The notes beneath the pieces were generated by a model. The model had not been told where the DNA came from. It did no database searches and was given only the letters and a program-made list of their open reading frames with translations. A program made the translations under genes and the position numbers. 64,000 bases of DNA from Actinopolyspora lacussalsi subsp. righensis. Its GTDB lineage: Bacteria > Actinomycetota > Actinomycetes > Mycobacteriales > Pseudonocardiaceae. Shown here piece after piece: positions 8,312 through 16,097 of the stretch. Each line of letters opens with the position of its first letter. Positions within the stretch are counted from its first letter, which is position 1. The stretch is from the NCBI RefSeq assembly GCF_900116555.1, contig NZ_FPAT01000002.1:434001-498000 (forward strand), read 5' to 3'.

Positions 8312-9631
8312 ATGAGTACCGAATCCCCGCACAACAGTGGTCACGACACGGTTCGTCCGGCGAGGGAGCCGCTCGGTTCCGCCGGGCCGGAACCATCGAC
8401 GGGTGACCCGGGCCTCGCTTCGGCGTGGCGCGCCGCGGTGGACGAGTACCGGGCCGAGCTGCTGGGGCTGTCACACGATCTCCACGCCGACCCGGAGGTC
8501 AGTTTCGCCGAGCACCGTGCCGCCGAAACCGTCGCCGGGACACTCGCCGCGCACGGTTTTCACGTCCAGCGACCGGTGGCCGGGCTCGACACCGCTTTCA
8601 CCGCCGATTACGGCTCCGGGGAGTTCGTCGTCGGGCTTTGTGCCGAGTACGACGCGCTGCCCGAGGTCGGCCACGCCTGCGGGCACAACATCATCGCGGC
8701 CTCCGCCGTCGGGGCCGCGTTGACGCTGGCCGAGGTCGCCGAACGACTCGGAATCACCGTGCGTGTGCTCGGCACCCCCGCCGAGGAGATCGGTGGTGGC
8801 AAGATCACGATGCTGGAGGCGGGGCTGTTCGATCCGCTGGCGGCCGCTCTGATGATCCACCCCAGTCCGGCGGAGGTGTGTGCGCCGCGTTCGCTGGCCA
8901 TCACCGATCTGCGGGTCAGCTACACCGGGCGTGCGGCGCACGCGGCCGCGGCTCCGGAACTGGGGGTCAACGCCGCGGACGCGCTCACGGTGACCCAGGT
9001 GGCCGTCGGTCTGCTGCGGCAGCATCTGGAAGCCGGTCAGATGGTGCACGGCATAGTGACCTCCGGAGGGGCCGCGCCGAACATCGTGCCCGAGCGGGCC
9101 GCGGCCGAGTACAACCTGCGAGCGGCCGATCCGGAGTCGTTGGCCCGGTTGGAGGACCGGATACGCGCCTGCTTCGAGGCGGGGGGCACCGCCACCGGCT
9201 GCTCCACGGAAGTGGTGCGTGTCTCGCCCGTCTACACCCAGCTGTCCTCCGACGAGTGGCTCGCCGATGCGTACCGCCGCGCCGTGGTCGACCTCGGTCG
9301 TGATCCGGTCGCGCGTGCGGCGGAACGCGAGGGTGTGATCGGCAGTACCGACATGGGCAACGTGAGCCTTCGGATACCCGCCGTGCATCCGATGATCGCT
9401 CTGGAGTGCGGGGATGCGGTCAATCACCAGGCCGAGTTCGCGGCGGCGTGTGCCTCACCCTCGGCCGACAGAGCCGTTCTCGACGGTGCCGCCGCGCTCG
9501 CGCGCACCGCGGCGGCTGCCGCTCTCGACGGGGACCAGCGAGAGCGCTTGCTGGCCGCCGTCCGCAATCGAACAGCTTCCGGGTTTCGACGGTTGTCGAA
9601 CCGATTCTTCGCGTCGGGAGGCGTGACGTGA
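8312..9631 (+). CDS. M20-family amidohydrolase (AbgB/p-aminobenzoyl-glutamate hydrolase type)
   Basis: A 439-residue metallo-hydrolase of the M20D family, which removes acyl groups from N-acyl amino acids or small peptides in the cytoplasm. Metal-site motifs are visible: AEYDALPEVGHACGHN near residues 110-130 and PAEEIGGGK after it; the lid domain follows (TGRAAHAAAAPELGVNAADA). The first ~30 residues are hydrophilic and not part of the fold, so a downstream start is possible. Its stop overlaps the start of a second M20 gene (GTGA), suggesting a co-translated pair. The substrate cannot be assigned. Confidence 0.85.
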   Translation: MSTESPHNSGHDTVRPAREPLGSAGPEPSTGDPGLASAWRAAVDEYRAELLGLSHDLHADPEVSFAEHRAAETVAGTLAAHGFHVQRPVAGLDTAFTADYGSGEFVVGLCAEYDALPEVGHACGHNIIAASAVGAALTLAEVAERLGITVRVLGTPAEEIGGGKITMLEAGLFDPLAAALMIHPSPAEVCAPRSLAITDLRVSYTGRAAHAAAAPELGVNAADALTVTQVAVGLLRQHLEAGQMVHGIVTSGGAAPNIVPERAAAEYNLRAADPESLARLEDRIRACFEAGGTATGCSTEVVRVSPVYTQLSSDEWLADAYRRAVVDLGRDPVARAAEREGVIGSTDMGNVSLRIPAVHPMIALECGDAVNHQAEFAAACASPSADRAVLDGAAALARTAAAAALDGDQRERLLAAVRNRTASGFRRLSNRFFASGGVT

Positions 9632-11037
9632 CCGCGTTGGATTCGCTAGGTCCGAACACCCACGGTGGTAACTCCGTGGTCGACCATCCACCCGCAGACC
9701 CGCTCGCCGAGGAGGACGCCGCGCGGGCACCCGGTGACGGCGGTGACAGGTCATTCCGGGCGGACTCCACGACCGCGGTCGTCCCCAACGGGCCGGAACG
9801 CGCCATGAGCGAGACCATCGGTCCTGTGCGATCCGGGGTTGCGGATCCGGGACAAGGGCGCGGGCCCGCCTGGCTGGACGAGTGGATGGCCGACAACTCC
9901 GATCTCGTCGTGGCCTGGCGCAGGGAGCTGCACTCCAACCCCGAGCTCTCGCGCGCCGAGCACCGCACCACGAGGTTGTTGGTCGAGCAGCTCGAATCGC
10001 TCGGTCTCCGTCCCCGCAGACTGCCGGTCGGGACCGGGCTGATCTGTGACATCGGGCAGGAGACCCACGTCGCCCGCACGATCGCGCTGCGTGCCGACAT
10101 CGACGCGCTACCGCTCACCGAATCCACCGGTCTGCCGTTCGCCTCCAACACCGAGGGCGCGGCGCACTGCTGCGGCCACGACGCGCACACCGCCGTGCTG
10201 TTGGGGACCGCGATGGCGCTGGCCTCGGCTCCCGGCGCGCTGCCCGGCCGAGTGCGGTTGATCTTCCAACCCGCCGAGGAGGTCATGCCCGGTGGCGCGC
10301 TGGACGTGCTCGCCGCGGGTGGGCTCGACGGTGTCGACCGGATCTTCGGGCTGCACTGCGACCCGCGGTTGCCGGTGGGAACGGTCGGGACTCGCATCGG
10401 AGCCCTCACCTCGGCCAGCGATCCGGTGGAGGTGCGGTTGACCTCGCCGGGCGGTCACACTTCCCGGCCACATCTGACCGCCGACCTGGTGCACGCGTTG
10501 GGGACGTTGATAACCGGGTTGCCGACGCTGCTCTCGCGCAGGGTGGATCCGCGTACCGGGACCGTGCTCGCCTGGGGCGCGGTGCGTTCCGGGGAGGCAC
10601 CCAACGCCATCCCGCAGGAGGGGACCCTGCGCGGCACGCTGCGCACCGCCGACCGTGACACCTGGGCCGAGCTCGGTCCGCTGGTGCAGGAGCTGGTCCA
10701 GGGGTTGCTGGCCCCACTCGGGGTCGGTTACGACCTGCAGCACCGGCGCGGTGTGCCGCCGGTGGTCAACGACGCGGAGAGCACCCGGCTGATGCGAGCG
10801 GCCATCGGTGAGGCGCTGGGGGAACAGGCGCAGAGCGGTACACCGCAGTCCTCCGGAGGTGAGGACTTCGGGTGGTACCTGGAGCACGTGCCCGGCTCGT
10901 TCGCCCGACTCGGGGTGGCGGGTGAGGGGATGCCGGCCAACGACCTGCATCAACCGAACTTCGTACTGGACGAGCGCGCGCTGTTCGTGGGCGTTCGGAC
11001 GATGGTCCACACCGCGTTGACCGCGTTGCGGGAGTAG
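9628..11037 (+). CDS. M20-family N-acyl amino acid amidohydrolase
   Basis: Second M20D hydrolase of the pair. Motifs: ALRADIDALPLTE, HCCGHDAHTAVLLG and FQPAEEVMPGGA, all around the di-metal centre, then the SPGGHTSRPH lid segment and SSGGEDFGWYLEHVPG near the C-terminus. The GTG at 9628 overlaps the upstream stop (GTGA). The family fold begins only near residue 80 (WLDEWMADNSDLV), and ATG 9805 is an alternative start that would give about 410 residues, the usual family length. The first 60 codons may therefore be untranslated. Likely role: hydrolysis of N-acyl amino acids, with the specificity unknown. Confidence 0.85.
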   Translation: MTALDSLGPNTHGGNSVVDHPPADPLAEEDAARAPGDGGDRSFRADSTTAVVPNGPERAMSETIGPVRSGVADPGQGRGPAWLDEWMADNSDLVVAWRRELHSNPELSRAEHRTTRLLVEQLESLGLRPRRLPVGTGLICDIGQETHVARTIALRADIDALPLTESTGLPFASNTEGAAHCCGHDAHTAVLLGTAMALASAPGALPGRVRLIFQPAEEVMPGGALDVLAAGGLDGVDRIFGLHCDPRLPVGTVGTRIGALTSASDPVEVRLTSPGGHTSRPHLTADLVHALGTLITGLPTLLSRRVDPRTGTVLAWGAVRSGEAPNAIPQEGTLRGTLRTADRDTWAELGPLVQELVQGLLAPLGVGYDLQHRRGVPPVVNDAESTRLMRAAIGEALGEQAQSGTPQSSGGEDFGWYLEHVPGSFARLGVAGEGMPANDLHQPNFVLDERALFVGVRTMVHTALTALRE

Positions 11038-11138
11038 GGAAATCCACCTTCCACTGTCTCCTGTGCGGATGGTGCTTCGTCCCTGATTTCTGTCCTGGAG
11101 TATCGTTTTCCTTGCGTCGACGAGCTTTCCCTGGGCAA

Positions 11139-11187
11139 AACGGCCCGCTTTCGGTTTACGCGTGGGGAATGCCGGAAGCGGGCCGTT
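11139..11187 (-). terminator. Terminator-like hairpin between converging genes
   Basis: A 16-bp stem with one G-T mismatch (arms 11139-11154 and 11172-11187, core AACGGCCCGCTT) with a 17-base loop. Read on the minus strand the stem is followed by TTTT, so it most likely ends the DUF397/XRE transcript; it may also stop read-through from the M20 genes. Confidence 0.6.
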
Positions 11188-11202
11188 CCCGTTCGAGCAG
11201 GC

Positions 11203-11409
11203 TCAGGTGAGACCGTTGTTCTCTCGCTTGATCGCACCCAGGAACGATGCCCATTGGCCGCTGCCGAACACGAGCGTGCCGCCGTCGCGGTTCTTCGTGT
11301 CGCGTACACCGGCGAAGCCGGGCACGAGTGCTGCTTCCACACAGGCATCCTGTGTTTGGCTGCGACTGCTCTTGAACCAGTGAGCGCCCTGCAAGTCAGG
11401 CTTGTGCAC
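11203..11409 (-). CDS. DUF397 domain protein
   Basis: A 68-residue protein with the DUF397 signature: HWFKSSRS at the N-terminus, ACVEAALV, then VAVRDTK-like GVRDTKNRDG and a C-terminal WASFLGAIK. GTG at 11409 was chosen because GAAAGG sits eight bases upstream; longer in-frame starts would run into the XRE gene. DUF397 proteins are small partners of the XRE/DUF5753 regulators encoded next to them (as in the whiJ-type loci of Streptomyces), and the arrangement here is the same. Confidence 0.85.
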   Translation of the reverse strand: MHKPDLQGAHWFKSSRSQTQDACVEAALVPGFAGVRDTKNRDGGTLVFGSGQWASFLGAIKRENNGLT

Positions 11410-11426
11410 GGTGTGGGACCTTTCGC

Positions 11427-12296
11427 TTATGTCTCGGGGGCATACGACTGCTCGGCCACTGAGCGGATCAGTTCCAAGGATTCCCTGGGGCCCACTGCGG
11501 CGGCTTGCAGTCGGTTCCACAAACTAACGTAGTCGCTCACGGCTTCCTTGCTGTCCAGGTATCTCGCATCGTCGAATGATTCGACGTAGACGAAGTCCAG
11601 GTCGGGTGTGGTACCAGGTGAGGGGATTGTCAGGATCGTGAAGTCGTAGCTGATCGCTCCCGCGTACGTCTGAGCGTCGAAAGGTATGACCTGCATGTGG
11701 ATGTTGTCTTCCAGCGCCAGGTCGTACAGATAGTCAAGCTGCTGTCGCATGACCCCGCGATCGCCGATCTGCCGACGTAGACACGACTCGGAGAGTACGA
11801 AGGATGCCGAGGGTGGGGTCGACCGGGTGAGGATCGACTGCCGCTCCAGTCTGGCGGACACCGCCGCGTCCACATTGCTGTCATCGGCTCGTGGCGAGGA
11901 CGTCTCCAACGCTCGGATGTATGCCTCTGTCTGCAGGATACCCGGCATGATTTCGCCACGAACCTGACGTATGTCGCTGGCGTCGGTCTCCAGGTCCACG
12001 TACTGCCGGAACCACTCGGGGAAGACCGACCGGTAACCACCCCATCTGCCGCGTGCGCTCCGGGTGCGTGCCAATTCGAGCAACCAGTCCTTGTGTTCCT
12101 GCGTGTCACCGTACTCATCGAGTAGCAACAGCAGATCGCCCTTGGTGATACCGGATTGGCCCAGCTCCAAGCGGCTGATCTTCGTGGTTGCGCAGTCGAG
12201 GATGCGTGCGGCATCCGCCTGTTCGAGGCCTGCCGCCTGACGGGCGTGGCGTAGTTCGTTGCCGAGCTGCAACCGCCTGACCGTGGGTGTGGCCAT
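11427..12296 (-). CDS. XRE-family regulator with C-terminal DUF5753 (WhiJ-like)
   Basis: A 289-residue DNA-binding protein. Residues 8-65 form a helix-turn-helix domain (ELRHARQAAGL, then ADAARILDCATTKISRLELG); the rest matches the DUF5753 putative ligand domain (MPGILQTEAYIRAL; LERQSILTR; VIPFDAQTY). The start MATPTV at 12296 is preferred to a frame extension up to 12335 because it matches family length. It is followed 17 bases later by its DUF397 partner. An inverted repeat upstream (12391-12412) may be its operator. Such pairs modulate development or antibiotic production in Streptomyces; the target here is unknown. Confidence 0.88.
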   Translation of the reverse strand: MATPTVRRLQLGNELRHARQAAGLEQADAARILDCATTKISRLELGQSGITKGDLLLLLDEYGDTQEHKDWLLELARTRSARGRWGGYRSVFPEWFRQYVDLETDASDIRQVRGEIMPGILQTEAYIRALETSSPRADDSNVDAAVSARLERQSILTRSTPPSASFVLSESCLRRQIGDRGVMRQQLDYLYDLALEDNIHMQVIPFDAQTYAGAISYDFTILTIPSPGTTPDLDFVYVESFDDARYLDSKEAVSDYVSLWNRLQAAAVGPRESLELIRSVAEQSYAPET

Positions 12297-12390
12297 CCGT
12301 GTCCTCCAGGGGTGCCGAGTTTCTGCCGGGCACATTATCGATCACCGCACTTGCGGTTCGACGATCACCCTTTAGGAGTATCCACAAAGT

Positions 12391-12412
12391 AGGATTGCAG
12401 ATTTAGCATCCT
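12391..12412. promoter_or_regulatory. Inverted repeat upstream of the XRE gene, possible operator
   Basis: AGGATTGC-AGATTTA-GCATCCT, an imperfect inverted repeat in an unusually AT-rich stretch (12361-12450). It lies about 95 bases upstream of the XRE start and 37 bases before the first small ORF on the other strand, so it could control both directions. Related half-sites CCTTTAGG and CCTATAAAGG are nearby. The role is inferred from position only. Confidence 0.35.
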
Positions 12413-12448
12413 ATAAAGGAAGCCTGCTTTAGTGAGGCTACATTGGAG

Positions 12449-12568
12449 ATGCACTTTAATGCTTCTGCTGGAGCAGTGTTGATCGGTTACCCGGTGTTGC
12501 TCTTGGCCGCGGTCGTCGTAGCGGTGTGGCTGGTCATCGACGTCGGCCGTGACACGTGGGGCCGGTGA
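12449..12568 (+). CDS. Possible very small membrane protein
   Basis: A 39-residue open frame beginning at ATG 12449. It contains one long hydrophobic helix (VLIGYPVLLLAAVVVAVWL) followed by IDVGRDTWGR. Its stop overlaps the GTG of the next frame (GTGA), typical of coupled genes, but no good ribosome site precedes the ATG. I do not recognise it. Confidence 0.35.
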   Translation: MHFNASAGAVLIGYPVLLLAAVVVAVWLVIDVGRDTWGR

Positions 12569-12906
12569 GTGCTGTGCAGATCGTGATGTTCGGAGTCATC
12601 ATCTTTTCCGCGTTCCTGCCTTGGGCAGTTGTGATCTACGACCTTGAGTCCATGCGCACTTGGCGGGCTGTTCGCCGCGCGCGGCGAACGACCCGCGCTA
12701 TGTGGGTGCGCTACCCCGAGGCCCGACCCGCGCATGGACACCTGCCCTCCCAATACCCGGACAGCGGCGGACAGGTCATACCTCCGGTGGCCGGAGGAGT
12801 AACAGGGATGGTCGCTGAGAGACGGGGGCTCGATGAGCGTGATCTTGGCGCGCCTGCACGAGCGTCAGGCACCCGGCGCTCAGATGGTGCACATCTTCGC
12901 TGCTGA
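12565..12906 (+). CDS. Hypothetical small membrane protein
   Basis: A 113-residue open frame with one N-terminal hydrophobic helix (IVMFGVIIFSAFLPWAVVI) followed by an Arg-rich segment. Only the first ~70 residues look protein-like; the last ~25 codons overlap the next gene in another frame and have a low-complexity Arg/Gly composition, so the true end or a frameshift is uncertain. The GTG start overlaps the previous small frame. Function unknown. Confidence 0.4.
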   Translation: MSAVQIVMFGVIIFSAFLPWAVVIYDLESMRTWRAVRRARRTTRAMWVRYPEARPAHGHLPSQYPDSGGQVIPPVAGGVTGMVAERRGLDERDLGAPARASGTRRSDGAHLRC

Positions 12907-13273
12907 GCAGGACTCTCCGGATGGCATGCGCAAGGCGTATTGCGGATTCACCGCGCATTACTCGTGGCTGAAGAGTGTCAGCGGGTTGGCGGGCATGCCG
13001 TGCGAGCTGTGCCTGCTCGATGCGCCGCTGAAGGTCGCCGAGACGTCGGCCGAGGTGATCGAGCTGCCGACCGAGATCGACATGGCGGGGCCGCTGTTCG
13101 CCATTGGGTTGCGCGGCGAGCGCGTGTGGCACGAGGTGCCAAGTGATCCGATCGTCGGCGACTACGAGAGTCGCTCGGTCGTGCTCACCGTCTGTGGCTG
13201 CATGGGTTGGCTCATGCCCGGCGATCCGTATCTCGATTGGAGCAGGTGTCGAGAGTGCGACGAGACACGATGA
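12833..13273 (+). CDS. Hypothetical protein with zinc-type cysteine pairs
   Basis: A 146-residue soluble protein I do not recognise. Cysteines occur in pairs that could bind zinc: one Cys in KAYCGF, then MPCELC in the middle, VCGCMG and RCREC at the C-terminus. It belongs to a run of small genes downstream of and divergent from the XRE/DUF397 pair, with a four-base overlap to the next gene (ATGA). Such Cys-rich small proteins often accompany XRE/DUF397 loci in the order; no biochemical role can be given. Confidence 0.6.
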   Translation: MSVILARLHERQAPGAQMVHIFAAEQDSPDGMRKAYCGFTAHYSWLKSVSGLAGMPCELCLLDAPLKVAETSAEVIELPTEIDMAGPLFAIGLRGERVWHEVPSDPIVGDYESRSVVLTVCGCMGWLMPGDPYLDWSRCRECDETR

Positions 13274-13500
13274 GCGAGCGCGAGTGGCGGCAATCCGGCC
13301 TGGATGGGTTCAGTCACGGATTTCGCGCCGAGGGCGGCTGCGTCCCTTCCGCTGATCGCCACGTCTCCGAGGAGACCGATCCGGTGGAGTGCCTGATCAG
13401 TGAGTGTGGCGAAGTACTGCCGCTGGCGTTCGTGATGCATCACGACGGCGGACAGCGATGCGCCGCGTGTGCGCGTCTCACGTGCTTGTCCGGCTCGTGA
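13270..13500 (+). CDS. Hypothetical small Cys-rich protein
   Basis: A 76-residue frame starting at ATG 13270 in a four-base overlap with the preceding gene. It is soluble and has five cysteines, including ISECG and RCAACAR, plus HH in FVMHHDGG, which might form a metal site. Unrecognised; probably co-transcribed with its neighbours. Confidence 0.5.
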   Translation: MSEREWRQSGLDGFSHGFRAEGGCVPSADRHVSEETDPVECLISECGEVLPLAFVMHHDGGQRCAACARLTCLSGS

Positions 13501-13589
13501 CGTCTACACGAACCAGATCGACCAGAGCCCGGCCTACCGTCGCTGCCCCGACCTTCGGCGGTGGGCCGGTTCCATTTCGAGGACGACTC

Positions 13590-13778
13590 ATGCCCGAACC
13601 GCGTGGCTACATGCTGGCTATGAGTGGTGACCTGAACCCGGACCTTCTGACTCGTAATCATTTCCGTCCGGGCGCGGACGTGGCCGGGTCGCAGAGTAGT
13701 GAGTGGTCGTCCCAGTGGGCTCCGCCCGCGCCTGAGCTGCTGCGAGAGGTTCTGGACGGGTTGAGCGAGCTCACCTGA
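13590..13778 (+). CDS. Hypothetical small protein
   Basis: A 62-residue frame starting at ATG 13590, with GAGGAC eight bases before it. The protein is soluble with a Trp-rich centre (SSEWSSQWAPPAPELL) and an acidic helical end (REVLDGLSEL). The same frame is open upstream to 13404 but that part looks like non-coding composition. It ends 73 bases before the histidyl-tRNA synthetase gene. No function recognised. Confidence 0.45.
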   Translation: MPEPRGYMLAMSGDLNPDLLTRNHFRPGADVAGSQSSEWSSQWAPPAPELLREVLDGLSELT

Positions 13779-13851
13779 CGCACCGTGCTGTTGGAGGCGA
13801 CCGTTACGCTTAGTGCGGACCCGTAGTCATCGAGTCGCCCGAAGGATCACC

Positions 13852-15147
13852 GTGAGCGAGTACCTGTCCACCGAGCCCTACCGTGGAACCCGCGACTTCC
13901 TGCCCGACGAGATGTCGGTGCGCACTCAGGTGTTCCATCGGCTCTACGAGGTACTCGAACGTTACGGCTACCAGCGCTACGACGGTCCACAGTTGGAGCC
14001 GGTCGAGATTTACGAGTCCAAGTCCAGCCAGGAGATCGTCAATCAGCAGCTCTACACGCTGACCGATCACGGTGGGCGACGGCTCGCGCTGCGCCCGGAG
14101 ATGACTCCTTCGGTGGCGCGCATGATCGCGGGCAACGCGGGTTCGCTGACCTTCCCGGTGCGCTGGTACAGCCACCCGAACTGTCACCGCTATGAGCGCC
14201 CCCAGCGCGGGCGCGTGCGTGAGCACTGGCAGATCAATGTCGACCTGTTCGGCTCGTCCTCCACGGCGGTGGAGGTGGAGTTTTTGGAACTGATTCACGA
14301 CATGATGGCCAGCCTGGGCGCGAGCACCGACATGTGGCGGTTGAGGGTCAGCGACCGAGTGCTGCTGGATGCGCTGCTGACCCACATCGTCGGCGTTCCG
14401 CACGACAAGGTGCGCGAGACCGCGAACCTGCTGGACCGCTGGGAAAAGGTCAGCGCCGACACGCTGGCCGAAAGTGCCACCGAGATCGGCCTGTCGGAGG
14501 AACAGTTCGCCCGGCTGGCCGAGGTCGTCAAGGACGGTCGCGCCGCGATCGAGGAACTTCCCGTTGAGGTGCGCAACCAGTCCCGACTCATGCAGGTGCT
14601 CGACACGAGTGCGGCCGAGCTGATCGAGTTCGATCCGTTGATCGTGCGCGGGTTCGACTACTACACCTCCACGGTGTTCGAGGTGTTCGACACCGACCCG
14701 AGTAACCGCCGGTCGCTGTTCGGTGGTGGCCGCTACGACAACCTGGTGGGCCTGTTCAGCAACAAGGAGATCCCCGGCTTCGGGTTCGGGATGGGTGACG
14801 TCACGATCATCGACTTCCTCGACACCCACGGCCTGCTGCCGCGGCCGCGTACCGATGTGGATGTGGTGGTGATCCCCACAGAGGGACAGTTGTTCGATCC
14901 GGCGCGACGCGCTGCTCGGGTCCTGCGGGACGCGGGCCTGCGGGTCACCACGCCGCTGGATACGCGCAAGCTCGGCAAAGAGATCCAGCGCGCCGACAAG
15001 GCCGGTGCGCGAGCGGTGGTCATAGTCGGTCCGGATGACTGGGTATCCGAATTGGTCACCGTGCGGGATCTGGCCAGCGGGGAGCAGCATCAGACGACGT
15101 TGCACGCGCTGGATTCGTCCGTACGGGCGATCATTCCGTCCGAGTGA
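13852..15147 (+). CDS. hisS: Histidine--tRNA ligase (divergent HisRS)
   Basis: A 431-residue class II aminoacyl-tRNA synthetase that charges tRNA-His. Motif 1 region GTRDFLPDEM; class II motif 2 as HRYERPQRGRVREHWQINVD; the histidine-specific motif LIVRGFDYYTSTVFEVFD; GGRYDNLVG and PGFGFGMGDV near motif 3; and a C-terminal anticodon-binding domain (VVVIPTEGQLFDPA). GTG 13852 follows GAAGGA by five bases. The tip of motif 2 (EHWQINVDLFG, where common HisRS have a pattern like FHQ-G-E) and the placement amid accessory genes suggest this is a second, divergent HisRS. Whether a canonical copy exists elsewhere cannot be seen. Confidence 0.85.
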   Translation: MSEYLSTEPYRGTRDFLPDEMSVRTQVFHRLYEVLERYGYQRYDGPQLEPVEIYESKSSQEIVNQQLYTLTDHGGRRLALRPEMTPSVARMIAGNAGSLTFPVRWYSHPNCHRYERPQRGRVREHWQINVDLFGSSSTAVEVEFLELIHDMMASLGASTDMWRLRVSDRVLLDALLTHIVGVPHDKVRETANLLDRWEKVSADTLAESATEIGLSEEQFARLAEVVKDGRAAIEELPVEVRNQSRLMQVLDTSAAELIEFDPLIVRGFDYYTSTVFEVFDTDPSNRRSLFGGGRYDNLVGLFSNKEIPGFGFGMGDVTIIDFLDTHGLLPRPRTDVDVVVIPTEGQLFDPARRAARVLRDAGLRVTTPLDTRKLGKEIQRADKAGARAVVIVGPDDWVSELVTVRDLASGEQHQTTLHALDSSVRAIIPSE

Positions 15148-15192
15148 CATTCGTTTGCGAGCGTATGACCCACGATCGGAGTCTGGGTTGAA

Positions 15193-15208
15193 AAATAGGT
15201 TCCTATTT
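15193..15208. promoter_or_regulatory. Short inverted repeat in the 5' region of an unknown gene
   Basis: AAATAGG-TT-CCTATTT, two perfect 7-base arms, in an AT-rich patch 47 bases upstream of the ATG at 15255 and 45 bases after hisS. Possible operator or small hairpin; no factor can be named. Confidence 0.35.
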
Positions 15209-15254
15209 AAGCTGTTGCGGTATCAGGATTACCGAAAAGTGAGGGTAGGTTCCC

Positions 15255-15890
15255 ATGCCCCTGAGCGGTACCCAGTTCCTCAACGGCATCGCAGAGCACG
15301 GTATCCCCGCGAGTTGGGACGAGTTCGGCACGTACATGTCGCAGGACGGCGCGCTCGTGACTCATCTCGTCGCGGCGGTGCGGGAAGTCCACAACACCGG
15401 TAGCGATCAGGCGCGGGACGCCACCCTGCGCCTGTTCGATGAGAAGCGGGGCAACCTGGCCGCTGCCCGGAATCTGCTCGCCGACCGGATCGTGGCGTAT
15501 CGCGAGTCCGGTCGGTGGGCGGAACTGGACGCGGTGGTGCGATCGGCCGATGTGGATCAACTCATCGACAGCATGCGTGTTCACTTCGGCTTGCACCCGT
15601 TCCCCATCGCGCTGGAGTCGGTGCGCTTCAACTTCGAGTACGTGCGCCAGCACGGCTTCGAGGCGTTCTACCGGATGACCGATGAGTACCTGTTCGAGAT
15701 CGAACGCCTCACCACCGAGGCCCGGACGGCGTTCGAGACCGAACCGATTGGCGAGAGTTTCCCGCCGTTCTGGCTCTACAAACTCGACATGGTGAGTACG
15801 GAGGTTCCGTCGCATTGCCACATCTGCCAGAACCTGATCACCTTCGCCGAGCGCGCGCTGGATGATGATCGCGGCAGTTCTTTCGCGTAG
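15255..15890 (+). CDS. Protein of unknown function downstream of hisS
   Basis: A 211-residue soluble protein I do not recognise. It is predicted mostly helical, with acidic and aromatic segments (RVHFGLHPFPIALESVRFNF; MTDEYLFEIERLTTEAR) and a C-terminal HCHICQN that could bind metal. The start ATG has GAGGGTAGG about eight bases before it. It follows the divergent HisRS with a gap of ~105 bases containing an inverted repeat, so it may have its own control. No signal peptide or membrane helix. Confidence 0.6.
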   Translation: MPLSGTQFLNGIAEHGIPASWDEFGTYMSQDGALVTHLVAAVREVHNTGSDQARDATLRLFDEKRGNLAAARNLLADRIVAYRESGRWAELDAVVRSADVDQLIDSMRVHFGLHPFPIALESVRFNFEYVRQHGFEAFYRMTDEYLFEIERLTTEARTAFETEPIGESFPPFWLYKLDMVSTEVPSHCHICQNLITFAERALDDDRGSSFA

Positions 15891-16097
15891 AGTGCGATGA
15901 ACAGGGCTTCGTTCTTGCTGCGATCACACGGAACCCTTGATGTGGAGTAGTCGCTCTCCGATCCGTTGTGCAGGCCGGACCGGGATCCTCGTAGCGGATT
16001 CCTCGTCGCACTGCTCGCTGCCGGGTCGTACCGGGTTTCCCTGCGAAATCACCCGTCCGGGGTGTATCACCGCGTGCCGTTCGGCTCTCTTGTCGGT

